Below are positions 9,186 through 19,849 of a stretch of 64,000 nucleotides of DNA, piece after piece; the first letter of the stretch is position 1, and each line of letters opens with the position of its first letter. The stretch covers positions 6,801 to 70,800 of the forward strand of contig JBGVLV010000019.1 in the NCBI GenBank assembly GCA_045124465.1, in the 5' to 3' direction. Origin of the DNA: Scatosoma sp045124465. Its GTDB lineage: Bacteria; Bacillota; Clostridia; Christensenellales; Borkfalkiaceae. A model generated the notes under the pieces. The model was not told where the DNA came from and did not search any database. It saw only the letters and a list, made by a program, of their open reading frames with translations. The position numbers were made by a program, and so were the translations under genes.

Positions 9186-10379
9186 TTATAACAATTTAAA
9201 ACCGAAATCGGTCAACGCTTTCTTGATCTGCGCGATATGCTCGAAGTTACGCGTTTCGAGAATGATACGCAAATAACAGCCGTTGACGTCCGACCCCTCG
9301 TTCGCGCGCTCGTGGTGTACGGAAGTGACGTTGCCGCCGAGGTCGGCGATGATACGGGACACGTTTTTGAGCTGACCGGGTTTGTCCATAAGCTCGATCA
9401 TAAGCTGGCAATTTCTGCCCGACATCAGAAGTCCGCGCTTGATGACGCGGGAAAGAATGGTCACGTCGATATTGCCGCCCGAAAGCACGCACACCGCTTT
9501 CTTGCCTTTGAGATCGACCTTGCTGAACATCGCCGCCGCCACGGACACCGCGCCCGCGCCTTCGGTGACGAGTTTATGCTGTTCCATAAGCGCGAGGATC
9601 GCCGCCGAGATCTCGTCGTCGGACACCGTAACGATCTCGTCCACGTACTTTTGACAAAGTTCGTACGTGTTCTCGCCCGGCTTTTTCACCGCGATACCGT
9701 CCGCGATCGTGGATACGGAAGGCAGTTCCTCTATCTTCCCGTCCGCGACCGAATTCTTCATCGACGGCGCGCCCGCCGCCTGTACGCCGTAAACCTTGAT
9801 CTTCGGGTTTATGGTCTTGATCGTGTACGCGATCCCCGAGATCAGTCCGCCGCCGCCGATGGGTACGAGCACCGCGTCCAGATCGGAGATCTGCTCGACG
9901 AGTTCGAGCGCGATCGTGCCTTGACCCGCGATGACGTCCTCGTCGTCGAAGGGGTGGATAAAGGTGTACCCTTTCTCGTCGCGGAGCTGTAACGCGCGGT
10001 TATACGCGTCGTCGTAAACGCCCTCGACCAGACACACTTCCGCGCCGTAGCTCTTGGTCGCCTCGACCTTGGAGATGGGCGCGCCGTCGGGCAGACAGAT
10101 GACGGCTTTTATGCCGTTCTTTTTTGCCGCCAGCGCAACGCCCTGCGCGTGGTTGCCCGCCGAACAGGCGATGACGCCGCGCGCCTTTTCCTCGTCGGAA
10201 AGGCGGGTCATCTTATAGTACGCGCCGCGTACCTTGAACGAACCCGTGACTTGCAGGTTCTCCGTTTTCAAATACAGATCCGCGCCCGGACAAAGCTTGG
10301 GCGCATAGATCACGTCCGTTTTCCGTATCACGCCTTTGAGCGCGTTGCTCGCTCTGTAAACGTTGTCGATCGTCAACAT
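9186..10379 (-). CDS. ilvA: Threonine dehydratase with ACT domain (left-arm copy)
   Basis: Identical to 46822-48015. A PLP enzyme converting threonine to 2-oxobutanoate for isoleucine synthesis; the PLP lysine is in TGSFKVRGA and an ACT domain closes the protein. Confidence 0.94.
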   Translation of the reverse strand: MLTIDNVYRASNALKGVIRKTDVIYAPKLCPGADLYLKTENLQVTGSFKVRGAYYKMTRLSDEEKARGVIACSAGNHAQGVALAAKKNGIKAVICLPDGAPISKVEATKSYGAEVCLVEGVYDDAYNRALQLRDEKGYTFIHPFDDEDVIAGQGTIALELVEQISDLDAVLVPIGGGGLISGIAYTIKTINPKIKVYGVQAAGAPSMKNSVADGKIEELPSVSTIADGIAVKKPGENTYELCQKYVDEIVTVSDDEISAAILALMEQHKLVTEGAGAVSVAAAMFSKVDLKGKKAVCVLSGGNIDVTILSRVIKRGLLMSGRNCQLMIELMDKPGQLKNVSRIIADLGGNVTSVHHERANEGSDVNGCYLRIILETRNFEHIAQIKKALTDFGFKLL

Positions 10380-10426
10380 ATTTTTTTACCTCTTTATTAC
10401 ATTCGTCGCATACTTGGTATGCCCGT

Positions 10427-11608
10427 TTACAACAAACTGTCGATGAACTGTTCCGCGCACCGCGCCGAACGGTTGCCCTTTCTCAAAGCGAACGCCTCCG
10501 CCTTGACTTCGAGTTCCTTTCCGTCCGTCTGCAAGCCGTGCTTTTTGGCAAGCTCGCGCACGATCTCCAAATACAGATCTTTATTCGGCTTGGAGAACAG
10601 TACGACCAGCCCGAACCGTTCGGAAAGGGAGAGCGTTTCTTGCAGGGAGTCGTTTCTGTGTACGTCGTCGCCGTCGCGGTCGGAAAAGCTTTCCTTGATG
10701 ATGTGCCGACGGTTGCTCGTCGCGTAGATGACCGCGTTCGCCGCTTTCGCGCTCGCCGAGCCTTCCAGCGCGGCTTTGAGCATACTGAAATTATCGTCGC
10801 TCTTATTGAACGCGAGATCGTCTATAAAGATGATGAATTTGAGCGGATTGCCGCTGATCTTGCCCATGACGTACGGCAGATAGCGGAGCTGGTCTTTCCG
10901 AAGTTCGATCAGCCGCACGCCCTCGTCGAAAAAGGCGTTCGCGACCGCTTTCACCGTCGAGGACTTGCCCGTACCCGCGTCCCCGCAAAGCAGGACGTTC
11001 GCGGCGGGTCTGCCCTCCACGAACGCGCGCGTGTTCGCCACGACCTGACCGCGTTCTTCCTCGTAGCCGATGAAATCGTCCATACCGATCTTGTCGGCGC
11101 TGACGATGGGTTCTATCTCTTTCTCGTCGGAGAGTCGGAACATACCCCGCGAAGAGAAGATCCCGTAGCCGTATTTTTCTATCCCGCGCAAACGTTTCCG
11201 ATACGCCGCGCCCATATCGAGAACTTGCGAATCGAACGCGGGCAGTTCGCTTTCCGCCGCGCCCATATCCGCCGCGAAATCGGCGCAGGTGAGCGCCGCG
11301 AACGCGGAGAAGTTATCGAGTTCCCGTTTCGCCGAACGTTCGATACACGCGGGCAGTTTCTCCCCGCGCGCCGCGCTCTTTACGTATACGTTCTCGTCCT
11401 CGGAGAGCAAACGCAGCACGAGCTTGGTCAGCGAGCCGCCGCCCTCGTAAACGTTCGCGACGAACGCCGCGTACGCGCCGCGCTTGTCCGTTTCTTCCGC
11501 CTTGCAATAGGCGACGAACGCGGAAAACAACGGTTTTTCCATCACGCCGAAAAAGACGCTCGTCAGTTCCAGCGCGTCGTAAATTTTCCGCAACTTGCTT
11601 TCGTTCAT
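10427..11608 (-). CDS. DUF815-type AAA+ ATPase (left-arm copy)
   Basis: Identical to 45593-46774. Walker A GDAGTGKSS and Walker B FIIFIDDL are present. The substrate is unknown; the gene sits inside the branched-chain amino acid operon between leuB and ilvA. Confidence 0.85.
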   Translation of the reverse strand: MNESKLRKIYDALELTSVFFGVMEKPLFSAFVAYCKAEETDKRGAYAAFVANVYEGGGSLTKLVLRLLSEDENVYVKSAARGEKLPACIERSAKRELDNFSAFAALTCADFAADMGAAESELPAFDSQVLDMGAAYRKRLRGIEKYGYGIFSSRGMFRLSDEKEIEPIVSADKIGMDDFIGYEEERGQVVANTRAFVEGRPAANVLLCGDAGTGKSSTVKAVANAFFDEGVRLIELRKDQLRYLPYVMGKISGNPLKFIIFIDDLAFNKSDDNFSMLKAALEGSASAKAANAVIYATSNRRHIIKESFSDRDGDDVHRNDSLQETLSLSERFGLVVLFSKPNKDLYLEIVRELAKKHGLQTDGKELEVKAEAFALRKGNRSARCAEQFIDSLL

Positions 11609-11627
11609 ACCGCTCGCCTCGTCACCT

Positions 11628-12698
11628 TCAAAGATTTTCCACGATCTTGTCCGTCATTTCCGCCGTGGACAGCGCCGCGCCGCCGCGCGACAAGTCCGCC
11701 GTACGGTAACCCGCGTTCAGAACTTTGTCCACCGCCGAAACGATCGCCTCCGACGCCTCGACCTCGTCGAACGCGTACAAGAGCATCATCGCCGCCGAAA
11801 GCACGGTCGCGATCGGGTTCGCCTTGTTCTGTCCCGCAATATCGGGCGCGGAGCCGTGGATAGGCTCGTACAAACCGCGGGTATTGTCCGACAGCGACGC
11901 CGACGGCAGCATACCGATCGAACCCGTGATCTGCGACGCCTCGTCGGAGAGAATATCGCCGAACATATTGCTCGTCACGATCACGTCGAATTGCGAGGGG
12001 TTCCGCACGAGCTGCATCGCCGCGTTATCCACGAGCATATCGCTCACTTCCACGTCGGGATATTCCGCCGCGATCTCGTGTACGACCTTTCTCCAAAGAC
12101 GGGAGGTTTCGAGCACGTTCGCCTTGTCGATACTCGTGAGCTTTTTACGGCGTTTTCTCGCCGTTTCGAACGCCACGCGCGCGATACGTTCTATCTCCAT
12201 ACGGCTATACGCCTCCGTATCGTACGCCTCTTCGCCGTACTTGCCCTCGCGATACCCCCGCTCGCCGAAATAGATACCGCCCGTCAGTTCGCGGACGATC
12301 ATAATATCGAACCCGTTTTCGACGATATCCGCGCGGAGCGGACATTCGCCTTTGAGCGCGGGATAAAGTTTCGCGGGACGGAGGTTGGTGAACAGCCCCA
12401 TCGCCGCGCGAATACCCAAGAGCGCCTTTTCGGGGCGCAACTCGCCGGGCAGCGTATCCCATTTCGGACCGCCCACCGCGCCGAGCAGAACGCTGTCGCT
12501 CGCAAGACAGCCCCGCACCGTTTCTTCGGGCAGGGGTTTGCCGCAAGCGTCTATTGCCGCGCCGCCGATCAGATAGGGCGTAAACGTAAACCCTATCCCG
12601 TATTTTTCTCCGACCGCTTTCAGTACGCGCACCGCGCTGTCCACGATCTCGGGGCCGATACCGTCCCCGCGTAATAATCCGATTTTATAATTTTTCAT
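11628..12698 (-). CDS. leuB: 3-isopropylmalate dehydrogenase (left-arm copy)
   Basis: Identical to 44503-45573. NAD-dependent oxidative decarboxylation of 3-isopropylmalate in leucine synthesis; 356 residues, normal length. Confidence 0.95.
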   Translation of the reverse strand: MKNYKIGLLRGDGIGPEIVDSAVRVLKAVGEKYGIGFTFTPYLIGGAAIDACGKPLPEETVRGCLASDSVLLGAVGGPKWDTLPGELRPEKALLGIRAAMGLFTNLRPAKLYPALKGECPLRADIVENGFDIMIVRELTGGIYFGERGYREGKYGEEAYDTEAYSRMEIERIARVAFETARKRRKKLTSIDKANVLETSRLWRKVVHEIAAEYPDVEVSDMLVDNAAMQLVRNPSQFDVIVTSNMFGDILSDEASQITGSIGMLPSASLSDNTRGLYEPIHGSAPDIAGQNKANPIATVLSAAMMLLYAFDEVEASEAIVSAVDKVLNAGYRTADLSRGGAALSTAEMTDKIVENL

Positions 12699-12703
12699 AG
12701 CTT

Positions 12704-13198
12704 TTATTTTATGTTTCCATTCTGGATAGACTGCACCAGCCCCCCGTTCTCGATGATCTTCTGAATAAACGCGGGGAAGGGCTGGGTCTTGAACGTTTTG
12801 CCCGTGGTCTTGTTGACGATCACGCCTTCGTCCAAATTCGCCTCGACGATATCCCCGTCCGAGATACCGTCCACCGCCTCGTCACATTCGACGATGGCAA
12901 GACCGATATTGATAGAGTTCCGATAGAAGATACGCGCGAAACTTCTCGCGATGACGACGGAGATCCCGCTTTCCTTGATCGCGATGGGCGCGTGTTCGCG
13001 CGACGAGCCGCAACCGAAGTTGTTCCCCGCGACCATAATATCCCCGCTCTGCACCTTGTTTTTGAACTCCTTGTCGATATCCTCCATACAATGGGAGGCA
13101 AGCTCCTTTTTGTCGATGGTGTTGAGATACCGCGCGGGAATGATGACGTCCGTGTCTACGTTGTCGCCGTATTTGATGGCTTTTCCGTTAAAAATCAT
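12704..13198 (-). CDS. leuD: 3-isopropylmalate dehydratase small subunit (left-arm copy)
   Basis: Identical to 44003-44497. It is the swivelling-domain subunit that pairs with LeuC; the motif GNNFGCGSSREHAP is present. Confidence 0.95.
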   Translation of the reverse strand: MIFNGKAIKYGDNVDTDVIIPARYLNTIDKKELASHCMEDIDKEFKNKVQSGDIMVAGNNFGCGSSREHAPIAIKESGISVVIARSFARIFYRNSINIGLAIVECDEAVDGISDGDIVEANLDEGVIVNKTTGKTFKTQPFPAFIQKIIENGGLVQSIQNGNIK

Positions 13199-13213
13199 AC
13201 CTTTGTTCCTTTT

Positions 13214-14473
13214 TTAAAGTTTGTTCGGGTCGGCGATCTTTCCCGCGACCGCGCTCGCCGCCGCTACCGCAGGCGACGAAAGATACACTTCCGATTTCAC
13301 GTCGCCCATGCGCCCGACGAAGTTGCGGTTCGTCGTCGCGACCGCGCGTTCACCCGCCGCGAGGATACCCATGTACCCGCCGAGACAAGGTCCGCAAGTG
13401 GGCGTGGAAACGACGCAGCCCGCCTCGATGAATATCTTCAAAAGCCCGTTTTCCATCGCTTTGAGATAAATATCCTGCGTAGCGGGAATGACGATCGCGC
13501 GCACGCGTTTCGCCACCTTTCTGCCCTTCAAGATCTCCGCCGCCTCCGCGAGGTCTTTATAGTGACCGTTGGTACACGAACCGATGACGACCTGATCGAT
13601 CGCAATATCGCCGATCTCGTCGAACGTTTTCGTGTTTTCGGGCAGGTGCGGGAACGCGACCGTCGAACGGATCGAGCCAAGGTCGATCTCGTACGTTTCG
13701 TCGTAGACCGCGTCCTCGTCCGCTTTGTAGGCGGTAAACGGACGGTCGGAGCGTTCTTTCACGTACGCCTCCGTCTGTTCGTCCACCTCGAAAATACCGT
13801 TCTTCGCGCCCGCCTCGATCGCCATATTCGAAATGGTCAGACGGTCGTATACGGTGAGCGATCGCACGCCCTCGCCGACGAATTCCATCGATTTATACAA
13901 CGCGCCGTCCACACCGATCTTGCCGATGATATGCAAGATGACGTCCTTGCCCGACACGTATTTGTTGAGTTTTCCTTTCAAGACGAATTTGATCGCGGAA
14001 GGCACTTTGAACCAAGCCTTGCCCGTCGCCATACCGCAAGCCATATCCGTCGAACCCACGCCCGTCGAGAACGCGCCGAGCGCACCGTAGGTGCAGGTGT
14101 GCGAGTCCGCGCCGATGACGACGTCCCCGGGTACGACCAAGCCCTTTTCGGGGAGCAGAGCGTGTTCGATACCCATTCTGCCCACGTCGTAGAAGTTGGT
14201 CACTTCGTATTTGTCGCAAAAGTCGCGGCACATTTTGCATTGCACCGCCGCCTTGATGTCCTTGTTGGGCGCGAAATGGTCCATGACCATCGTCACCTTT
14301 TCTTTGTCGAAAACGTCCTTCGCGCCGATACGGTCGAACTCGCGAATGGCTACGGGCGAAGTGATATCGTTGCCGAGTACCCGATCCACGTTCACCAAGA
14401 TGAGCTGACCCGCCTCGACCTTTTCCAGTCCCGCGTGCGCCGCGAGAATTTTTTGCGTCATTGTCATTGACAT
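13214..14473 (-). CDS. leuC: 3-isopropylmalate dehydratase large subunit (left-arm copy)
   Basis: Identical to 42728-43987. It is the 4Fe-4S aconitase-type subunit with cluster cysteines in GSCTNG and CGPCLGG. Confidence 0.95.
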   Translation of the reverse strand: MSMTMTQKILAAHAGLEKVEAGQLILVNVDRVLGNDITSPVAIREFDRIGAKDVFDKEKVTMVMDHFAPNKDIKAAVQCKMCRDFCDKYEVTNFYDVGRMGIEHALLPEKGLVVPGDVVIGADSHTCTYGALGAFSTGVGSTDMACGMATGKAWFKVPSAIKFVLKGKLNKYVSGKDVILHIIGKIGVDGALYKSMEFVGEGVRSLTVYDRLTISNMAIEAGAKNGIFEVDEQTEAYVKERSDRPFTAYKADEDAVYDETYEIDLGSIRSTVAFPHLPENTKTFDEIGDIAIDQVVIGSCTNGHYKDLAEAAEILKGRKVAKRVRAIVIPATQDIYLKAMENGLLKIFIEAGCVVSTPTCGPCLGGYMGILAAGERAVATTNRNFVGRMGDVKSEVYLSSPAVAAASAVAGKIADPNKL

Positions 14474-14491
14474 AGTTTTGCCGTTCCTTTT

Positions 14492-16150
14492 TTACTTATT
14501 GATGATCGCGCCTTTGTCCGCGGAGCTTACCTGCGCCGCGTATCTCTTCAAATACCCGCTCACTTCCTTGCGCTTTATGGGCATTTCTTTCTTGCGCTTT
14601 GCAAGCTCTTCGTCGGACACATGCAGGGTAATGCTGTAATTCGGTATATCGATGGAAATAATATCTCCGTCCTTTACGTACGCGATCGCGCCGCCCGATA
14701 CCGCCTCGGGGGAAACGTGACCGATCGACGCCCCGCGCGTCGCGCCCGAGAACCGACCGTCGGTGATGAGCGCCACGTCCTTGTCAAGCCCCATACCCGC
14801 GATCGCGGAGGTCGGCGAAAGCATTTCGCGCATACCCGGTCCGCCCGAAGGTCCTTCGTAACGGATCACGACTACGTCGCCCTTGACGATCTTGCCCGCG
14901 TAGATCGCGGCGATCGCCTCTTCCTCGCTCTCGTAGACTTTGGCGGGACCTTCGTGCACTAGCATTTCCGGCGCGACCGCCGCCCGCTTGACCACGCACC
15001 CGTCGGGCGCGAGATTGCCTTTAAGCACCGCGATACCGCCCGTTTTGCCAAACGGGTTTTCGGGCGTACGAATGACCGTTTCGTCCGTGTTCTGCGCCGC
15101 CGCGATATTCTCGCCCAACGTCTTGCCCGTGCAGGTCATCACGCCCGTATCGAGCAGACCGAGTTTGTCGAGTTCTTTCAAAACGGCGTACACGCCGCCC
15201 GCCTCGTTGAGATCTTCCATATACGTAGGACCTGCGGGCGCAAGGTGGCAAAGGTTGGGGGTCTTTTCGCTGATCCTGTTCACCTCGTCGAGATCGAAAG
15301 GCACGCCGCACTCGTTCGCGATCGCGGGCAAATGCAACATACTGTTCGTCGAACAGCCGAGCGCCATGTCCGCGGTGACTGCGTTTCTGATCGCCGCCGC
15401 CGTCATAATATCGCGGGGACGGATATTCTTCTTGATAAGCTCCATCACCTGCATACCCGCGTGCTTGGCAAGCTCGATACGCGCGGAATATACCGCGGGG
15501 ATCGTGCCGTTGCCCTGCAAGCCCATACCGAGTACCTCGGTCAGACAGTTCATCGAATTCGCGGTGTACATACCCGAACACGAACCGCAGGTGGGGCAGA
15601 CCTTCTTTTCGAATTCGGTCAAGCCCGCCTCGTCGATCTTGCCCGCCGTGTACGCGCCGACCGCCTCGAACATACTCGAAAGGGAACGTTTCTTGCCGCC
15701 CACTCTGCCCGCGAGCATAGGTCCGCCGCTGACGAATACGGTGGGGATATTCAGTCTTGCCGCCGCCATCAAAAGTCCGGGAACGTTCTTGTCGCAGTTG
15801 GGGATCATCACCAACCCGTCGAACCCGTGCGCCCGCACCATCGCCTCCGTGGAGTCGGCGATAAGATCGCGGGTGACGAGGGAATATTTCATACCCGTAT
15901 GCCCCATGGCGATACCGTCGCAAACGGTGATCGCGGGGAACATGATGGGCGTACCGCCCGCCATCGCCACGCCGAGTTTTACCGCTTGCGCGATCTTGTC
16001 GAGATTCATATGTCCCGGCACGATCTCGTTATACGAACAGACGACGCCGATAAGCGGGCGAGCCTGTTCCTCTTCCGTCAGTCCCAACGCGTGATAGAGC
16101 GATCTATGCGGCGCGTTCTGAAATCCGTTGACAATCGTATCTTTGATCAT
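14492..16150 (-). CDS. ilvD: Dihydroxy-acid dehydratase (left-arm copy)
   Basis: Identical to 41051-42709. An iron-sulfur dehydratase of valine and isoleucine synthesis. The start is the ATG behind GAAAGGA; an in-frame TTG 18 bp upstream is rejected. Confidence 0.95.
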   Translation of the reverse strand: MIKDTIVNGFQNAPHRSLYHALGLTEEEQARPLIGVVCSYNEIVPGHMNLDKIAQAVKLGVAMAGGTPIMFPAITVCDGIAMGHTGMKYSLVTRDLIADSTEAMVRAHGFDGLVMIPNCDKNVPGLLMAAARLNIPTVFVSGGPMLAGRVGGKKRSLSSMFEAVGAYTAGKIDEAGLTEFEKKVCPTCGSCSGMYTANSMNCLTEVLGMGLQGNGTIPAVYSARIELAKHAGMQVMELIKKNIRPRDIMTAAAIRNAVTADMALGCSTNSMLHLPAIANECGVPFDLDEVNRISEKTPNLCHLAPAGPTYMEDLNEAGGVYAVLKELDKLGLLDTGVMTCTGKTLGENIAAAQNTDETVIRTPENPFGKTGGIAVLKGNLAPDGCVVKRAAVAPEMLVHEGPAKVYESEEEAIAAIYAGKIVKGDVVVIRYEGPSGGPGMREMLSPTSAIAGMGLDKDVALITDGRFSGATRGASIGHVSPEAVSGGAIAYVKDGDIISIDIPNYSITLHVSDEELAKRKKEMPIKRKEVSGYLKRYAAQVSSADKGAIINK

Positions 16151-16174
16151 AGTCCTTTCACCTTGCAAACAAAC

Positions 16175-16212
16175 GCGCGCCCTCGGCGGCGGAAAGCCCC
16201 GCCGCCGCGCGC
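16175..16212. other. GC-rich stem-loop between ilvC and ilvD (left-arm copy)
   Basis: Mirror of 40989-41026. An eight-base-pair inner stem (GGCGGCGG with CCGCCGCC) and an outer GCGCGC stem separated by a four-base bulge. Confidence 0.65.
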
Positions 16213-16230
16213 ACGAAATACCGTTTTTTC

Positions 16231-17250
16231 TCAGTTATTGATAAATTTTTCTTCGTCAGCCCAGCTGTACAGCTTTCTGATCTCGTTGCCGACGACTTCG
16301 GAGGGATGCTCCGCCGCCTTCTTTCTCATCGCGTTGAAATGTACCTGACTGCCCGCGTCGGACATATCGAGCAGGAAGTCTTTCGCGAACGTACCGTCTT
16401 GAATATCCGAAAGGACTTTCTTCATCGCTTTCTTCGTTTCTTCCGTGATGATCTTCGGTCCGGTGATATAGTCGCCGTATTCCGCCGTGTTGGAGATGGA
16501 GTAGCGCATGCCCTCGAATCCGCTCTGATAGATGAGGTCTACGATGAGTTTCATCTCGTGGATACATTCGAAGTACGCGTTACGGGGATCGTAACCCGCC
16601 TCGACGAGCGTTTCGAATCCCGCCTGCATAAGCGCGCAAACGCCGCCGCAAAGCACCGCCTGTTCGCCGAACAAGTCGGTTTCCGTTTCGGTGCGGAAGG
16701 TCGTTTCCAGAACGCCCGCGCGCGCGCCGCCGATACCGAGCGCATATGCAAGACCGATTTCGAGCGCGTCGCCCGTCGCGTCCTGTTCCACCGCGATCAG
16801 GCAAGGAACGCCTTTTCCGACCTGATATTCGCTGCGTACCGTATGACCGGGGCCTTTGGGCGCGACCATGATGACGTTCACGTTCTTGGGAGGTTTGATA
16901 CAGCCGAAGTGGATATTGAACCCGTGCGCGAACGCAAGCGTTTTGCCCTCGGTGAGGTTGGGTTCGATACTTTCTTTATAAAGTTTCGCCTGTTTTTCGT
17001 CGTTGATGAGGATCATGATCAGATCCGCCGCCTTCGCAGCCTCCGCCGCGGTCATAACTTGCAGACCTTGCTTTTCCGCTTTTTCCCAGCTCTTGCTGCC
17101 CTTGTAAAGACCGACGATGACTTTTACGCCCGAGTCTTTGAGGTTGAGCGCGTGCGCGTGACCCTGCGAGCCGTAGCCGATGATCGCCACCGTTTTGCCG
17201 TTGAGTTTGTTGAGATCGCAATCCTGTTGATAGAAGATCCTGTTTGCCAT
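16231..17250 (-). CDS. ilvC: Ketol-acid reductoisomerase (left-arm copy)
   Basis: Identical to 39951-40970. A class I short-form enzyme of 339 residues with the nucleotide-binding motif GYGSQGHAHALNL. Confidence 0.96.
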   Translation of the reverse strand: MANRIFYQQDCDLNKLNGKTVAIIGYGSQGHAHALNLKDSGVKVIVGLYKGSKSWEKAEKQGLQVMTAAEAAKAADLIMILINDEKQAKLYKESIEPNLTEGKTLAFAHGFNIHFGCIKPPKNVNVIMVAPKGPGHTVRSEYQVGKGVPCLIAVEQDATGDALEIGLAYALGIGGARAGVLETTFRTETETDLFGEQAVLCGGVCALMQAGFETLVEAGYDPRNAYFECIHEMKLIVDLIYQSGFEGMRYSISNTAEYGDYITGPKIITEETKKAMKKVLSDIQDGTFAKDFLLDMSDAGSQVHFNAMRKKAAEHPSEVVGNEIRKLYSWADEEKFINN

Positions 17251-17281
17251 AATTTTATTCCTGTCCTTTTTAAATTATTTT

Positions 17282-17782
17282 TTATTTCGAAAAGAGCGTC
17301 GTTACGCCTCTATCCAAAGCCACGATACCCGTACGGCACATTTCGAGAATACCGAACGGTTGCATAAGTTTTACGAACGCGTCGATCTTGGAGGGGTTGC
17401 CCGTCACCTCGATACACATTCCTTCGGGCGAATAATCGATGACGCTCGCGCGGAACACGTCCACCGCCGTCATAATATCGCTCCTGTTCTCCGATCTGTT
17501 CTGCACCTTGATGAGCATAAGCTCCCGCTTGATCGGTTCGTCTTCGAGTACTTCCACTTTCTTCACGACCATAAGCTTACGGAGCTGGTTGACGAGCTGT
17601 TCTTTTACGTACGCGTCGCCGCTCATACAAATGGTGATACGGGAATATTCGCTGCGCTCCGTTTCGCCCACGGTGAGCGTATCGATATTGAACCCGCGCC
17701 GCGTGAACATACCCGTCACTCTCGTCAGAACGCCCGCCTTGTTCTCTACGTACACGGCTATTACGAATTTTTTGTTTTCCAT
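17282..17782 (-). CDS. ilvN: Acetolactate synthase regulatory subunit (left-arm copy)
   Basis: Identical to 39419-39919. A 166-residue ACT-domain subunit conferring end-product control on IlvB. Confidence 0.94.
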   Translation of the reverse strand: MENKKFVIAVYVENKAGVLTRVTGMFTRRGFNIDTLTVGETERSEYSRITICMSGDAYVKEQLVNQLRKLMVVKKVEVLEDEPIKRELMLIKVQNRSENRSDIMTAVDVFRASVIDYSPEGMCIEVTGNPSKIDAFVKLMQPFGILEMCRTGIVALDRGVTTLFSK

Positions 17783-17820
17783 ATTTTTTTCTCCTTGTTT
17801 CAGATTGAATGAGATGATTT

Positions 17821-18077
17821 CCCGTCGAATTTAGATACAGTACGCCACTCGTCGAATTTAGATACAGTACGCCGCCCGTCGAACGGTTTAGATACGAGCA
17901 AGACGAGGAGAACGCGGATTTCCCGACGCGAGATTCCCGCTCACTCGTCGAATTTAGATACAGTACGCCACTCGTCGAAGTTCGATCCAGTACGCCACTC
18001 GTCGAAGTTCGATCCAGTACGCCACTCGTCGAAAGGCTTAGATACGAGTAAGACGAGGAGAACGCGGATTTTCCGAC
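17821..18077. repeat. 27-bp tandem repeat array in the ilvB-ilvN gap (left-arm copy)
   Basis: Mirror of 39124-39380: five full 27-bp units in two blocks, each block preceded by the same 44-bp prefix. The gap of about 370 bp between ilvN and ilvB holds nothing else that I recognise. Confidence 0.93.
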
Positions 18078-18151
18078 GGGAGCGTACTTGTGCGTACGTG
18101 ACCGAGGGAAAACGCAAGTTCGACGAAGTATTGCGACGTATATAAAGCGTT

Positions 18152-19828
18152 CTAAACTTTTGTGATAATGTCGTCGATGGCTCCGCCGGGCGGCAACATC
18201 GGCAATACGAATTCGTCCTTGTCGATACGCGTATCGATGACCACGGGTCTGCCTGAGGTCAACGCTTTGTCGAACGCCTGCCTGAACTCTACGGGCGTTT
18301 CCGCAAGATACCCTTCCGCGCCGAACGCTTTGGCGAGCGCGACGAAATCCGTCTTTCTGTCGAGTACCGTGTTCGAATACCGTTTCCCGAAGAACAACGT
18401 CTGCCATTGTCTTACCATACCCAACACGCCGTTGTTCATCAGTACGATGACGACGGGCAGTTTATAGGTCACGGCGGTCGCCAGCTCGTTGAGGTTCATA
18501 CCGAAACTTCCGTCGCCCGTGATCAACACTACGGGATCTTTGGTCGCTACGTACGCGCCCATCGCCGCGCCAAGCCCGAATCCCATCGTTCCCAGACCGC
18601 CGCTCGATACGAACCGACGGGGACCGTCGAAGGTCGCGTATTGCGCCGCCCACATTTGGTGCTGACCGACGTCGGTCGCGATGATGGTCTTTGCGGGTTT
18701 GTCGGCGTTGATGATCTCGAACACCTGTTTGGGCGTGAGCGAGGCTTTGTTCTCCGCCGCGATCTCGTCCTCGAACGCGTTCTCCTCCGCTTTGAGCTTT
18801 CGTACTTGGTCTATCCATTCGGGGTTGCTCTTGGGCGCGCACTTTTCCGCGATACGCTTGAACGCGTCCTCCACGTCGCCGACCAGACCGAGGTCTACGC
18901 GCACGTTCTTGTTGATCTCCGCGCAATCGGGGTCGAGTTGAACGATCTTGCTCTTTTTCGCAAACTTCGCGATATTGCCCGTCGCGCGGTCGGAGAACCG
19001 CACGCCGACGGCAAGGATAAGGTCGGATTCGTTCTGCGCCATCGAGGACGCGTAATGTCCGTGCATACCCTGCATACCGAGGAAACGTTCGCTGTCGTTC
19101 GGGATCGCCGAAAGGCCCATAAACGAACAGCCGACGACCGCGTCGATCTTATTCGCGAACTCGACGATCTCTTTGCCCATGCCGAGTCCCGCCGCGCCGC
19201 CGCCGATATAGATATACGGGCGTTTCGCGCCGTTGACGAGCGCCGCCGCCTGCTCGATGAGTTCTTCTTTCACCTTGGGCAAAGGCATTTTCTCCACGAC
19301 GGGCTTTTCCTCGTATTCATAGGTCGCCTGTTGCACGTTCTTGGGAATATCGACGAGTACGGGACCGGGTCTGCCCGACTTCGCGATGAGGAACGCCTCG
19401 CGCAAAATATCCGCAAGCTCCTCTATCTTGGTAACGAAATAGTTGTGTTTGGTGATGGGCAGGGTAACGCCCGTAATGTCGACTTCCTGGAAACTGTCCT
19501 TGCCGATGAGCGAGCAAGGCACGTTACCCGTGATCGCGACGAGGGGAATGGAGTCGAGCATAGCCGTCGCGATACCCGTGACGAGGTTGGTCGCGCCCGG
19601 ACCGCTCGTGGCGATACATACGCCGACCTTGCCCGTCGCGCGGGAATATCCGTCCGCCGCGTGCGACGCGCCCTGTTCGTGCGCCGTCAATACGTGGTTT
19701 ATCTTGTCTTTATATTCGTACAGCGCGTCGTAAATGTTGATGACCTGCCCTCCGGGATAGCCGAACACGTCGGTCACGCCCTGTTCGATGAGGGTCCTTA
19801 TTAAGATCTGTGCGCCTGTCAATTTCAT
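18152..19828 (-). CDS. ilvB: Acetolactate synthase catalytic subunit (left-arm copy)
   Basis: Identical to 37373-39049. A thiamine-diphosphate enzyme of 558 residues, first common step of valine, leucine and isoleucine synthesis. Confidence 0.95.
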   Translation of the reverse strand: MKLTGAQILIRTLIEQGVTDVFGYPGGQVINIYDALYEYKDKINHVLTAHEQGASHAADGYSRATGKVGVCIATSGPGATNLVTGIATAMLDSIPLVAITGNVPCSLIGKDSFQEVDITGVTLPITKHNYFVTKIEELADILREAFLIAKSGRPGPVLVDIPKNVQQATYEYEEKPVVEKMPLPKVKEELIEQAAALVNGAKRPYIYIGGGAAGLGMGKEIVEFANKIDAVVGCSFMGLSAIPNDSERFLGMQGMHGHYASSMAQNESDLILAVGVRFSDRATGNIAKFAKKSKIVQLDPDCAEINKNVRVDLGLVGDVEDAFKRIAEKCAPKSNPEWIDQVRKLKAEENAFEDEIAAENKASLTPKQVFEIINADKPAKTIIATDVGQHQMWAAQYATFDGPRRFVSSGGLGTMGFGLGAAMGAYVATKDPVVLITGDGSFGMNLNELATAVTYKLPVVIVLMNNGVLGMVRQWQTLFFGKRYSNTVLDRKTDFVALAKAFGAEGYLAETPVEFRQAFDKALTSGRPVVIDTRIDKDEFVLPMLPPGGAIDDIITKV

Positions 19829-19849
19829 AGATTTCTCTCCTTTACTCTT